A DNA stretch of 64,000 nt from NCBI GenBank assembly GCA_963708155.1, contig OY970183.1, positions 2,790,001-2,854,000 of the forward strand, given 5' to 3'. This DNA comes from Methylovirgula sp963708155. GTDB lineage: Bacteria > Pseudomonadota > Alphaproteobacteria > Rhizobiales > Beijerinckiaceae. The position numbers and the translations under genes were made by a program. The stretch's first letter is position 1. Each line of letters opens with the position of its first letter. Below the pieces are notes generated by a model that ran no database searches, was not told the DNA's origin, and worked only from the letters and a program-made list of their open reading frames with translations. Positions 27,331-36,607 of this stretch are shown here, one piece after another.

Positions 27331-29634
27331 ACGATCACCAATGAAAAAGGCTCGAAGATCGAGCTACAGGGCGTGAGCGCGATAACCTCGATCGGCGGCG
27401 AAGGCGCGACGATCACCAACGAAACCGGCGCGCGTATCGACGGTGTCGGAGCGAGCGCCGTCTCCGCGATCGCTATCCACAACGACGCGACGATCAATAA
27501 CGAGACGGGAGCGCGTATTGACCTAACCGGCGCCAATGCTCTTGCGGCGTGGGCGTTCGACGGCAATGCGACGATCAACAACGAGACGCGCGCCCGTATC
27601 GACCTGACGGGGATCAATGCCAACGTCGTCTTCGCCAGCGGGGATGCGGCTATCAATAACTTTGATGGTGCACATTTCCGTCTGACCGGCCTCAACGCCA
27701 ATGTCGTTGTAGCGCAGACTGGCTCGGCCGAGATCAACAATTACAACGGCGCACATTTCACCCTCGACGGCCTCACCGGAGATCTTCTGCTCGCGCAGGC
27801 CGGTGAAGCAGATATCGAGAATTATAACGGTGCGCGCCTTAACTTGGCCGGCATCAGCGGCAGTCTGGTCGCCGGTTATACCGGCGCCCTTATCGACAAT
27901 TACAATGGCGCCCACCTCAATCTCCTCGGCGGCAACGCCATCGAGGTGGCGTCGGCAACCGGCGACGCGACTGTCGATAACTACAATGGCGGCCGGATCA
28001 ATATGATCGGCGTCAATTCCATCACGCTCGATGCGCCGAACGGCACGGAGGAGTTCGACAACAGCAGCACCATCTTCAACGATGGCTATGGCACGATTGC
28101 GGGCGCCAACAACCTGCAATTCAACAACAGCGGCCTGATTACGCAGGTTGACGGTCATGTCGGCGATCTGCTCAGGATCGATCCGGCGGTCTATACTGCA
28201 TCTACGGGCAGCACCTACGCCGCCGACGCCCAGCTTGGTGGCCCCGGCTCGACGGCCGACCTGCTCTATATCGACGGAGCGGCCTCAGGCCAGACGACGG
28301 TCGAAGTGAACGACGTCGGCACCGGCCCTGGCGCTTACAACCAGCAAGGTATCGCGCTGGTGCAGGTGACGAGCGCCGACGGGACGTTGGTGCCCGCTAA
28401 TTGGGTACTTGATGGCAACGGCTACGTCGGCAGCACGCCGGTCATCAATAAGGGCCTGTTCGCCTATTATTTGGCGACCGACCCCACGGGCACGTCCGCG
28501 GTCGACCCGACGACAGCATCAATCGTCGGCGCGACAGCGGGCCCCGACGAGCGCGTCGCGCTTTATAGCGTGCCGGGCGACCCGGCCCAGGAACTCCCGG
28601 TCGCCGTTACCGGGGCGCAGAACCTCTGGCAGGAAACGGCACTGCTGTGGGAAGATCGTCAGAGCGAGATCCGTGATTGGGTGGCGGCGGGCCGCAACGT
28701 ACCGAGCGCCGGCGCCGATCTGCCGACCAGCAAGGGTCCGCCCCCGGCCTATGTGCCGCCGGCGCCGGGCATCAATGTCTGGGCGAAGGGCATTGGAAGC
28801 TGGACCAACAGCTCCGATCAGCACACGATTTATCCCGTCGGCGGTCCGCTCACCTACGACGTCAGCTATCACCAGAGTTCCTATGGCGTGATCGGTGGCT
28901 TCGACTACGGACACGATAACACCTTCGCGCCCGGGGATGCGCTGATCTTCGGCCCGCTGGGCGGCTATCTCCAGTCGCACTTGAACTTCAATCACAGCGG
29001 CGACTCCTTCGTCTACACGGGCGGCACGGTCGGCGCGACAGTGACCTATCTGCGGGGTGGCTTCTTCGTCGATGGTTTGGTCAAAGCCGACCTGCTCAAC
29101 CTGCAGATCAACTCGTCGCTGGGCAGCTTGAACGGTGGGTATACCGGCCCGTCTGTCGGCCTCGATACAGTCGGCGGTATCGGCGAGTTCGGCTACCGCT
29201 TCGGCTTCGGCCCAGGCTTCTTCGAGCCGATTGGTGTGCTGACCTATTCGCAAACTCATACCGACACGCTCAACGCGCTGAACGAATGGGGTGCGAACGT
29301 CAACTTCGGCAATGGCGAAGACTTCCGCGGCGCGGCCGGCGGCCGTCTGGGTGTGACGCTGCCGAGCGTCTTCGGCGGGCATGTTGTCGAAGCCTGGATC
29401 CTCGGCCGGGTTTGGGACGAGTTCCTCAACAATGGCAATGTCGTCGACCTGTTGAACCAAGGCCCCGACGCTTACGTCTTCGACAACATCGGCCACGTCT
29501 ACGGCGAGGCGAAGGGCGGTATCACGCTCGTCTCCATCGGCCGCGGCTGGTCGGGCTTCGTCGATGGAGGGGTGAAGTTCAACAGCCAGTGGAACACGAT
29601 CACGGCCAAGGGCGGTGTCAACTATCAGTTCTAA
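26671..29634 (+). CDS. Repeat-rich autotransporter, C-terminal fragment with beta-barrel
   Basis: The largest piece, 987 residues, is in the same frame as 23263-25842 and open from about 26385. The first 220 residues are GGGTNLISQ repeats. A second, shorter repeat class follows to about residue 450, built on NNETGARIDLTGxNA and INNYNGAHF. Then come a linker with TGPGAYNQQGIALVQV (autotransporter-type stalk) and a Pro-rich hinge (KGPPPAYVPPAPG). The C-terminal 285 residues are an autotransporter barrel (NVWAKGIGSWTNSSDQHTIY, GVIGGFDYGHDN, FGYRFGFGPGFFEPIG) ending in aromatic NYQF. The protein is expected on the cell surface, probably in adhesion or aggregation. A rho-independent terminator follows. 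Confidence 0.85.
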   Translation: MGTTNSILQGAANGASISNLDGSDISLTGGGTNLISQIVTNGDATVTNANSDAYGTSTIALVGSTNSILQGASGDATITNIDNSLVSLTGGGTNLIDQVAGGSATITNDDPSSIIMTGTFNSILQATAAGATISNLDGSQISLTGGGTNLISQIATAGNTTITNSNSARSGTSTITLDGTTNSILQVASGDASITNTDRSLISLTGGGVNLISQIAGDTATITNEKGSKIELQGVSAITSIGGEGATITNETGARIDGVGASAVSAIAIHNDATINNETGARIDLTGANALAAWAFDGNATINNETRARIDLTGINANVVFASGDAAINNFDGAHFRLTGLNANVVVAQTGSAEINNYNGAHFTLDGLTGDLLLAQAGEADIENYNGARLNLAGISGSLVAGYTGALIDNYNGAHLNLLGGNAIEVASATGDATVDNYNGGRINMIGVNSITLDAPNGTEEFDNSSTIFNDGYGTIAGANNLQFNNSGLITQVDGHVGDLLRIDPAVYTASTGSTYAADAQLGGPGSTADLLYIDGAASGQTTVEVNDVGTGPGAYNQQGIALVQVTSADGTLVPANWVLDGNGYVGSTPVINKGLFAYYLATDPTGTSAVDPTTASIVGATAGPDERVALYSVPGDPAQELPVAVTGAQNLWQETALLWEDRQSEIRDWVAAGRNVPSAGADLPTSKGPPPAYVPPAPGINVWAKGIGSWTNSSDQHTIYPVGGPLTYDVSYHQSSYGVIGGFDYGHDNTFAPGDALIFGPLGGYLQSHLNFNHSGDSFVYTGGTVGATVTYLRGGFFVDGLVKADLLNLQINSSLGSLNGGYTGPSVGLDTVGGIGEFGYRFGFGPGFFEPIGVLTYSQTHTDTLNALNEWGANVNFGNGEDFRGAAGGRLGVTLPSVFGGHVVEAWILGRVWDEFLNNGNVVDLLNQGPDAYVFDNIGHVYGEAKGGITLVSIGRGWSGFVDGGVKFNSQWNTITAKGGVNYQF

Positions 29635-29655
29635 ACGCCCCGGATGAAAGACGTG

Positions 29656-29687
29656 AAGGACTGGCCTCGGCCAGTCCTTTGCTTTTT
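29656..29687 (+). terminator. Terminator of the autotransporter gene
   Basis: AAGGACTGGCC and GGCCAGTCCTT pair perfectly around a 2-nt loop, followed by TGCTTTTT. It begins 22 nt after the stop codon. Confidence 0.88.
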
Positions 29688-29703
29688 GGAGGCTCGCTTC
29701 ATC

Positions 29704-30612
29704 TTAAGGCACGCGGGCAAGAAAGCTTTCGACCTTTGCGCTCCAAAGCGCGGAACTCTCCGGATATGCGACGAAGAAATGCCCTTCGTCGCGCTGCGGC
29801 GGCAGCAGGTCATATTCGGCTTTACCCCCTGCATTGCGCCAGGCATCGGCCATTTGCCGCGATAGCGCCGGGCTGAAGTAAGTGTCGTTGCCGGCATAAA
29901 GCCAGAGGCTCGGCACGCGCGCGCGGGCTCCGAAATGCGCGGCTGCAGCGACAAGCTTCTCCGGTGCGCAATTGACACCCGGACCATTGCCGGCGTGGCC
30001 GCCGCGGCCACCGGAGAAATTGACGATCGCGCGGACGCCCGGCGGATTCTCGCTGGCGAGCGCCAGCGCCCCCCAGGCTCCGGCGGATTGACCGACAATG
30101 ATCGCCCCCTCTTTCCGCACGAATGGCTGCGCCCGCATATAGGACAGCGCCGCATCCAGCGCCTCCGCCGTCGCTAGGCCCGATTCGATATAGACGGGGT
30201 TGACGCAGCCGAACTGATCCTCGCGATAAGGGCCGCCGGTTGGCGCCTGACCGGGGCGCACGGGCAGAACGACGGCGTAGCCGTGCCGGACGAGCCATAA
30301 AGCGAGCGGCCGGTATTTCGGTGCTGGATCGTCGTTCCGCGCCGCCGCATCCTGCGACGAAGCATGGGCGATGACAGCAAGGGGAAATGGCCCCGCGCCA
30401 TCGGGCCGCCAAAGCGTCGCTGCCATCGTCACGCCAGCGGCAGGATCTGGAATAAGCCAACGCTGCTCGCGCGCGGACCCTTGCGGCGCATCCTGAGCGC
30501 CCGGTTTTGGTTCAGGCCGCGACGGATCGAGGGCGGGTGACGCACAGCCGGCGACGAGGAAACAGACGGCAAGTATGACGCGGCGGCAGGTATCTGGCCG
30601 GAGAGTTCCCAT
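29704..30612 (-). CDS. Alpha/beta-hydrolase lipoprotein
   Basis: A 302-residue enzyme with a lipoprotein signal (FLVAGC, Cys23) so probably anchored in the envelope. The hydrolase fold shows FPLAVIAHASSQD (oxyanion strand), the nucleophile elbow GQSAG, an Asp in LWLYAGNDTYF and the His in DEGHFF. It resembles dienelactone-hydrolase-like esterases. Four Cys may form disulphides. The substrate is unknown. It converges on the autotransporter. Confidence 0.82.
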   Translation of the reverse strand: MGTLRPDTCRRVILAVCFLVAGCASPALDPSRPEPKPGAQDAPQGSAREQRWLIPDPAAGVTMAATLWRPDGAGPFPLAVIAHASSQDAAARNDDPAPKYRPLALWLVRHGYAVVLPVRPGQAPTGGPYREDQFGCVNPVYIESGLATAEALDAALSYMRAQPFVRKEGAIIVGQSAGAWGALALASENPPGVRAIVNFSGGRGGHAGNGPGVNCAPEKLVAAAAHFGARARVPSLWLYAGNDTYFSPALSRQMADAWRNAGGKAEYDLLPPQRDEGHFFVAYPESSALWSAKVESFLARVP

Positions 30613-30643
30613 CCGCGACTTGTAACTCTCCGGCGGGCCCGCG

Positions 30644-31756
30644 TCAGCCGGTTCGCGAGCTTAATCCTTCGTTACCGGCCGAGGCGGCGCGGGCGTGAGC
30701 GCGAAGAGTCAGCCAGACGTTGGCGCCCGAGGGACGGTTCATCGCGCCGAATTCGCCATAGGCTTTGAGGTTTACATAGCCAAGCAGGCTGTCCGAGACG
30801 GGAAAGCTGTAACCTATCTGCGGTCCGGCGCTGAAGACTTGTGACTGAAAACAGCCGACGCGATCGCCGGAGCCACTGTCGCAGCCGATTTCGCGATAGA
30901 CATAGCCAACGACGCCCACGAGCAATTGCTTGCTCAAGAACTGCGAGGCCGCCCAATCGAGGTGGAAATCGACGCCGCTCTGATATTGCGTATAGGGATT
31001 CAGGAGATTGTAGGTGAAGCCGCCAACCGCTGAGAATTCATGGCCGGTTTCGGGGTTCAGGTACGTATAGCCCGCACCGGAATCAATCGCCCCATGGCCG
31101 ATTCCGAGATTTGCGAGATCGCGCGAATTATAAGTTCCGACAGGTATGTCGCCCGTCGCATAGGTCATGAAATTGTTGACGCCCTGGTTCCAGCGCAGCA
31201 TGGCTTGCGGATAGAGATCGCCGAATCCGACCGTTGATTGATTCAAATTGACGGATTTGGAAAACGGCACCGATCCGATGGGCGGCGGCAAGGTCACGAC
31301 GCCATCGACGCGTCCGTTCAGCGAGGTGTCGTTGTAGCCGGGAAATGCCAGCAAGCCGATTGTCGCGAGACCGCCGAAAACTGGCGAGGCGAAGGTATAC
31401 GTCGCGTTGATCAGCCCAAGGTCGAGCGTGGCATGAACATTGGCGCTTACATTGCCCTTGAAACTCACGGGAACGTCGCCGATGCTGAATTCCCGCGCCC
31501 GGGCGACGGAAGCGCCGGCCGACAGCGTATCGAAATAATTGATCGTCGCGAGCGAGAAGCCGGGTTGCGGCGGCACAGCGGCCAAGCTGCCGAACAATCC
31601 GGGAAGCCAGAAGCTTATGCCATTTTCGTCGGCATGGGCGATATTCGGGGCGGCAACGGCGTTTGCAAGCAAGAGCGCAATAGCGAATTTGCGATGGGTC
31701 TTGCCGGCACCCGCTGTGGCTGCGTCCGCCCGGACGTTCCCTAGAACCTCGCCCAT
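30644..31756 (-). CDS. SphA / phenol-MetA-degradation-type outer-membrane protein
   Basis: A 370-residue protein with a signal peptide after a hydrophilic start (FAIALLLANAVAAPNIAHA, cleavage about residue 42). The family-typical opening ENGISFWLPGLFGSLAAVPP follows, and then about 300 residues of barrel strands ending at ANVWLTLRAHA. The family is thought to form channels for hydrophobic or aromatic compounds, but evidence is indirect. GGGGGG lies 6 nt before the ATG. The C-terminal 15 residues (ASAGNEGLSSRTG) extend beyond the last strand. Confidence 0.8.
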   Translation of the reverse strand: MGEVLGNVRADAATAGAGKTHRKFAIALLLANAVAAPNIAHADENGISFWLPGLFGSLAAVPPQPGFSLATINYFDTLSAGASVARAREFSIGDVPVSFKGNVSANVHATLDLGLINATYTFASPVFGGLATIGLLAFPGYNDTSLNGRVDGVVTLPPPIGSVPFSKSVNLNQSTVGFGDLYPQAMLRWNQGVNNFMTYATGDIPVGTYNSRDLANLGIGHGAIDSGAGYTYLNPETGHEFSAVGGFTYNLLNPYTQYQSGVDFHLDWAASQFLSKQLLVGVVGYVYREIGCDSGSGDRVGCFQSQVFSAGPQIGYSFPVSDSLLGYVNLKAYGEFGAMNRPSGANVWLTLRAHARAASAGNEGLSSRTG

Positions 31757-31986
31757 CGATGTCCCCCCAAATTATTTAAATTCTTTTCAAATGGCTGAAT
31801 CGAAACTCAAATGACTGAATCAAAACGCGCCGCCTAATGGCTTTCCGCAACTGGAGATTAGCAGCGAACCAGAACCGAGGGGATTGATTGGCGCCGCGGT
31901 CGGAAATGATTCACCGGCCGTGTCGTTGAGGACACGCCGAGGAGAGTTTGAATATCCGTCAGGTGCGGCGTAGCTTGGGGCTTGCG

Positions 31987-33387
31987 CTATTTCCGGCGCT
32001 TGCCTTCGTAAGGATTTTCGTTCGTGCGGGTCGAGAGCCTTAGCGGCACGCCCTTGAGATCGAACGTTTCTCGAATGCCGTTGATGAGGAAGCGCTTGTA
32101 GCTCTCCGGCAGGCTCGCGAGCTGATTGCCGAAGATGATGAAATAAGGTGGCCGGGCGCGCTGCTGGGTAATGTAGCGAATCTTGATGCGGCGCCCGGAG
32201 ACCGCGGGCGGCGGGTTCGCCTCAAGCGCAGCGGCAAGCCAGCGGTTGAGCCGGCCGGTCGAAATGCGTTTGTTCCAGGTCACGTGCACGGCGAAGACGG
32301 CCGCCATAAGAGCATCGATCCCCTCGCCCGTGGCGCCCGAAACCGGCACGACTGCGGTGCCCTTCAATTGCGGCAGCAGCCGCGAGGCTTCCTCACGCAG
32401 TTCCTTCAGCCGCGCGGCGCGATCTTTCACCAGGTCCCATTTGCTGACGCCGATGACGAGCGCGCGGCCCTCGCGGGCGATGAGGTCGGCGAGCGTCAGA
32501 TCCTGTTTCTCGAGCGGTGCTGCGGCATCGATCAGCAGCACGACGACCTCAGCGAATTTGGCGGCGCGCAAGGCGTCGGCGCCCGCGAGCTTCTCCAGCT
32601 TCTCATCGACGCGGGCGCGCTTGCGCAGCCCTGCTGTATCGAACATCTTGAGCTTGCGATCGCGCCATTCGAGATCGACGCCGATGGAATCGCGCGTGAT
32701 CCCCGCCTCCGGGCCGGTGAGCAGGCGATCCTCGCCCAATATGCGATTGAGCAGAGTCGATTTGCCGGCGTTCGGCCGGCCGATGATGGCAACGCGCAGC
32801 GGCTTTGTGGGATCGAGTTCGGAACCGTCTTCTTCGTCGTCCAGCGTCAGCGCGACGGCGGTTTCCTCGGCCTCTTCCTCGCCCAGCTCCGTGGCTTCCG
32901 GTAAAGCTTCGCGCAGGGCGGAATAAAGATCGCTCAGACCCTCGCCATGTTCCGCGGACAGCCCGACCGGGTCGCCGAAGCCGAGATCGAAGGCCTCCTG
33001 CGCCCCGGCGGTCCCTGCCCGGCCTTCCGCCTTGTTGGCGATGAGGATCAGCGGTTTGTCGGCGCGGCGCAGCAGGCTGGCGAAGGCGCGATCATCGGGC
33101 ATCACCCCGGCGCGGGCGTCGATCATGAAGAAGATGGCGTCGGCCTCGGCTATGGCGGCTTCGGTCTGCGCCCGCATCCGTCCCGCCAGTGTCGCCGGCG
33201 CGCCGGTTTCGAGCCCGGCTGTATCGATGATCGTGAAGGTAAGATCGCCGAGATGCGCGGTGCCGGCGCGGCGGTCGCGCGTCACGCCCGGCAGATCGTC
33301 CACCAAGGCGAGCTTCTTGCCGACCAGCCGGTTGAACAGGGTCGATTTGCCGACATTCGGCCGGCCGACGATGGCGATCTTGAACAT
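31987..33387 (-). CDS. der: GTPase Der (EngA), ribosome assembly
   Basis: A 466-residue double GTPase required for maturation of the 50S subunit. It has two G domains, each with a P-loop (GRPNVGKST near residue 8; GRPNAGKST near 205), DTAG motifs and NKAE/SKWD, and a C-terminal KH-like domain (RRIKIRYITQQRARPPYFIIF). An acidic linker (ELGEEEAEETAVALTLDDEE) joins the G domains. The ATG follows the TPR gene stop after two bases, so the two are cotranscribed. Confidence 0.97.
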   Translation of the reverse strand: MFKIAIVGRPNVGKSTLFNRLVGKKLALVDDLPGVTRDRRAGTAHLGDLTFTIIDTAGLETGAPATLAGRMRAQTEAAIAEADAIFFMIDARAGVMPDDRAFASLLRRADKPLILIANKAEGRAGTAGAQEAFDLGFGDPVGLSAEHGEGLSDLYSALREALPEATELGEEEAEETAVALTLDDEEDGSELDPTKPLRVAIIGRPNAGKSTLLNRILGEDRLLTGPEAGITRDSIGVDLEWRDRKLKMFDTAGLRKRARVDEKLEKLAGADALRAAKFAEVVVLLIDAAAPLEKQDLTLADLIAREGRALVIGVSKWDLVKDRAARLKELREEASRLLPQLKGTAVVPVSGATGEGIDALMAAVFAVHVTWNKRISTGRLNRWLAAALEANPPPAVSGRRIKIRYITQQRARPPYFIIFGNQLASLPESYKRFLINGIRETFDLKGVPLRLSTRTNENPYEGKRRK

Positions 33388-33389
33388 TG

Positions 33390-34049
33390 CTATTTAGCCG
33401 GCACAGCGCCCGCTTGGACGATGGTCAGAAAAGCGTCGGCGCGGGCGCGCAAGGCTGGCGGCGAGGCGGGATCGGCCGCGGCTTGCTCGAACCAATGCGC
33501 CGCGCCGGTGAAATCGCCGCCGCGCGTATCCGCCAGAGCGATCAGCTCGCGGAAGGCGTTGCGATAAGGCGAATCCGGCCCGGCATAGGCAGCGTAATGC
33601 TGCTCGAATTGCTTGGGCGTCTCGAGATCGACATTGAGATAGGCGGCCCGCAGGCGGGCGACATCCTGATAAGCGGGATCGACCGCCGGATCGGCGGCGA
33701 TCTGCTCATAGGCAGCCGCAGCCCCTTTGGGGTCTTTGGCGGACTGTGCATCCGCCGCCGCGAGCCGCGCCAGCATCGCATAGCCCTTGGGGGCGTTGTT
33801 CGCGACGGCGCTGAAGGCGGCCGCCGCCTCGGTATTCTTGTCAGCCTTGGCGAGATCAAGCGCAGCCTGATAGCGCGCGCCCGCGGCTTCCGCAGCCGAG
33901 AGCTGGAAATGATCGTAAATCCGCCAGCCGGCCGTCCCGGCGACGATCAGCACGGCGGCGCCGATGATCCAGTTCTGGTATTGCTTCCAGATCTGCACGA
34001 GCTGGTCGCGGCGGACGTCTTCATCAACTTCGCGGAAAAAATCGGCCAT
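33390..34049 (-). CDS. YfgM-like TPR membrane protein
   Basis: A 219-residue protein: short cytoplasmic start (MADFFREVDEDVRRDQLVQI), one membrane helix (IIGAAVLIVAGTAGWRIY), then a periplasmic alpha-helical TPR-type domain rich in Ala. This is the TPR_21/YfgM family, ancillary to the Sec translocon and outer-membrane protein folding. In many alphaproteobacteria the pair is separated by bamB; here der follows directly. Confidence 0.88.
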   Translation of the reverse strand: MADFFREVDEDVRRDQLVQIWKQYQNWIIGAAVLIVAGTAGWRIYDHFQLSAAEAAGARYQAALDLAKADKNTEAAAAFSAVANNAPKGYAMLARLAAADAQSAKDPKGAAAAYEQIAADPAVDPAYQDVARLRAAYLNVDLETPKQFEQHYAAYAGPDSPYRNAFRELIALADTRGGDFTGAAHWFEQAAADPASPPALRARADAFLTIVQAGAVPAK

Positions 34050-34195
34050 TTATCGTCTCTTATGGGCTCTGCGGCCCCGTGAGCTAGCACGGCTTGGCCG
34101 GAAAGGCGACCCTTGGCCAGCTTTGGCGCGGCGCAGCCCCTGCCCTATCTTTTAGCGGCAGCATGCGGGGACCTACGAAAGCGCACGGAGGCGAC

Positions 34196-34996
34196 ATGGC
34201 TGGAAAATCCCGCATATTCATTGGCGTCGGCGGCTGGACCTATGAGCCCTGGCGCGGCAGCTTCTATCCCGCCGGCCTGCCCCAGAAGCGTGAGCTCGAA
34301 TATATGAGCCGGGCGCTGACCTCCATCGAAATCAATGGCACCTATTATGGCTCCCAGAAACCAGAGAGCTTCCGCAAATGGCATGAAGAAACGCCGGAAG
34401 GTTTCGTTTTCTCGCTCAAGGGGCCGCGTTTCACAACCAATCGCCGCATACTGGCCGAGGCCGGGGACTCGATCGCACGGTTCTTCGCCAGCGGCGTCAC
34501 GGAGCTCAAAGAAAAGCTCGGCCCGATCAACTGGCAATTTATGGCGACGAAGAAGTTCGACGCCGAAGACTTCGGAAAATTTCTCGCGCTGCTGCCGAAG
34601 GAAATCGATGGCCGCGCCATTCGCCACGCGGTCGAAGTGCGGCATGAGAGCTTCTGCACGCCGGACTTCGCGGCGCTGGCGCGCGAGCATGGCGTGGCCA
34701 TCGTAATTGCAGGCGACTCGGAATTTCCGCAGATCGCCGATGTCACCGCGGATTTCGTCTATCTGCGGATCATGGGGACTCAGGAAAAGCCGAAGGCCGG
34801 ATATGCGACGAAGGCCCTCGATGCCTGGGCCGAGCGCGCCAGGATTTTTGCGGCCGGCGGCATCCCGAAGGATCTGGAGACACTCGCGCCGTTGCCGGCG
34901 AAAGCGCCGCGCGATGTCTTTCTCTATGTCATCAGCGGCTTCAAGGAGAGCAATCCGCGCGCCGCGCAGGCGCTGATCGAACGGATCGGGATTTGA
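34196..34996 (+). CDS. DUF72 family protein
   Basis: A 266-residue TIM-barrel-type protein of the DUF72/YecE family: FIGVGGWTYEPWRGSFYP (about 9-26), NGTYYGSQKPESFRKW, FVFSLKGPRF, and AVEVRHESF. GGAGG is placed 5 nt before the ATG at 34196, so upstream in-frame ATGs are not used. Biochemical role unknown; the family is sometimes linked to DNA repair or nucleic-acid metabolism, and ada is the next gene on the strand 50 nt downstream. Confidence 0.88.
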   Translation: MAGKSRIFIGVGGWTYEPWRGSFYPAGLPQKRELEYMSRALTSIEINGTYYGSQKPESFRKWHEETPEGFVFSLKGPRFTTNRRILAEAGDSIARFFASGVTELKEKLGPINWQFMATKKFDAEDFGKFLALLPKEIDGRAIRHAVEVRHESFCTPDFAALAREHGVAIVIAGDSEFPQIADVTADFVYLRIMGTQEKPKAGYATKALDAWAERARIFAAGGIPKDLETLAPLPAKAPRDVFLYVISGFKESNPRAAQALIERIGI

Positions 34997-35046
34997 GAGC
35001 AAGAGCCGGAGCGCGCTGCTGCGCGCCGCCGTGGTAAGTTGCGAAT

Positions 35047-36108
35047 ATGGACACGATTAGCCAAACCCTCTCATCCGACGATCCGCGCTGGGCCGCGGTC
35101 GTCGCGCGCGATAGCGCGCAGGATGGAAGCTTCATCTTTGCGGTGACGACGACCGGCATCTATTGCCGCCCTTCCTGTCCGGCGCGGCGGCCGCAGCCGC
35201 GGAATGTACGCTTCTTCGCAAGCTGCGCCGAGGCCGAAAAGGCGGGCTTTCGCGCCTGCCTGCGCTGCCGTCCGCGCGATGTTTCGTCCGCCACGCGGCA
35301 GAGCGAGATGATTGCCGCGGCCTGCCGCGCGCTCGAAGAAGAGACACCGCCGTCGCTCGACGCCCTCGCTGCCAGAGCGGGTCTTAGCCGCTTTCACTTC
35401 CATCGTCTCTTCAAGGCCGTCACCGGCGTCACGCCTATGGCTTATGCAAAAGAGCGGCGCGCGGTCCGGCTGCGGGAGGAACTTGCCGGGGCCGCGTGCG
35501 TGACCGATGCCATCTATGCCGCTGGTTTCGGCTCGAATTCGCGCTTCTATGAAAGGTCCGACAATATGCTCGGCATGAAACCGGCGGCGTTCCGCGACCG
35601 CGGCAACGCGGAGGACATCATCTATGCCGTTGGCTCCTCCTCGCTGGGTCTCGTTCTCGTCGCGCAAAGCGAGAAAGGCATTTGCGCAATCATGCTCGGC
35701 GACGATGCCGAAGTGCTTGCCCAAGAAATCAAGACGCGGTTTTCCAAGGCGCGGTCGGTCGAGGCCAATGCCGAACTTGCCGATGTGCTGACGAAGGTCA
35801 TCGCGCTTGTCGAAGCGCCCGCGCGTGATTTCGATTTGCCGCTCGATATTCGCGGTACGCTGTTTCAGCAAAAGGTCTGGGCGGCTTTGCGCGCCATTCC
35901 GCCCGGCGAGACCGCGACCTATGCCGAGATCGCCCGACGTATCGGGGCGCCGAGCGCGACGCGCGCCGTCGCGGGCGCTTGCGCTGCCAACAAGATCGCG
36001 GTCGCGATCCCCTGCCATCGCGTTTTGCGAAGCGATGGCAATCTTTCCGGCTATCGCTGGGGTCCGGCACGCAAGCGCGCATTGCTGGACAAGGAGCGCA
36101 AGAGCTGA
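35047..36108 (+). CDS. ada: Ada: bifunctional methyl-DNA repair protein and transcription activator
   Basis: A 353-residue protein with all three Ada parts. The N-terminal zinc domain has Cys40, Cys44, Cys71 and Cys74 (YCRPSC, CLRC); Cys40 would accept methyl groups from phosphotriesters. An AraC-type helix-turn-helix follows (about 95-180; SLDALAARAGLSRFHFHRLF). The C-terminal O6-methylguanine-DNA methyltransferase has IPCHRV with active Cys323. Self-methylation turns it into an activator of the adaptive response. No alkB or aidB lies beside it. Confidence 0.96.
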   Translation: MDTISQTLSSDDPRWAAVVARDSAQDGSFIFAVTTTGIYCRPSCPARRPQPRNVRFFASCAEAEKAGFRACLRCRPRDVSSATRQSEMIAAACRALEEETPPSLDALAARAGLSRFHFHRLFKAVTGVTPMAYAKERRAVRLREELAGAACVTDAIYAAGFGSNSRFYERSDNMLGMKPAAFRDRGNAEDIIYAVGSSSLGLVLVAQSEKGICAIMLGDDAEVLAQEIKTRFSKARSVEANAELADVLTKVIALVEAPARDFDLPLDIRGTLFQQKVWAALRAIPPGETATYAEIARRIGAPSATRAVAGACAANKIAVAIPCHRVLRSDGNLSGYRWGPARKRALLDKERKS

Positions 36109-36124
36109 TCGCTGCGGTGCAGAG

Positions 36125-36607
36125 CTATTCTTCCTTGTAGCCGAGCGCCTGATTGTTGCCGGTCGCGCCATAATATTTGTAGGGCAGGAACTTGCCGGAC
36201 ATGGTGAGCTTGACGCGGTCGCCCTTAGGGTCCGGAAGCCGTTCGATCTGCAGATCGAAATCGATGGCCGACATGATGCCGTCGCCGAATTCCTCCTCGA
36301 TCAGCGCTTTCCACGCCGGGCCGTTGATCATGACGAGTTCGTAGAAGCGGTATATCAGGGGATCCGTCGGCGGCATGGGCGTTCCGCGCAGCGGCACTTC
36401 GTTGAGCAGGCGCTTTTCGCTTTCGCTGAGGCCGAAGAGCGCCGCCGCCTTTTCGCATTGCGGCTTCGTCAGTTTCATCTGGCCCAGCAGCGCGCCGACG
36501 ATCAGCACCTCGGACATGCCGCCGATCTCGCCGGCAATATATTTCCAGCTCCAGCCCTTCTCGCGCTTGATGTCGAGAAGTTTTTCGGTGAGATCGCTGC
36601 GTTTCAT
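36125..36607 (-). CDS. cynS: Cyanase (cyanate hydratase)
   Basis: Converts cyanate and bicarbonate to ammonia and carbon dioxide. At 160 residues it has the usual size. The catalytic triad is present as Arg87, Glu90 (PLIYRFYE) and Ser113 (GIMSAID), and the C-terminus KFLPYKYYG is typical. The ATG overlaps the stop of the TetR gene (ATGA), so translation is coupled. No cyanate transporter or carbonic anhydrase gene is adjacent, and the partner regulator is TetR-type rather than the LysR-type CynR known from enterics. Confidence 0.96.
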   Translation of the reverse strand: MKRSDLTEKLLDIKREKGWSWKYIAGEIGGMSEVLIVGALLGQMKLTKPQCEKAAALFGLSESEKRLLNEVPLRGTPMPPTDPLIYRFYELVMINGPAWKALIEEEFGDGIMSAIDFDLQIERLPDPKGDRVKLTMSGKFLPYKYYGATGNNQALGYKEE

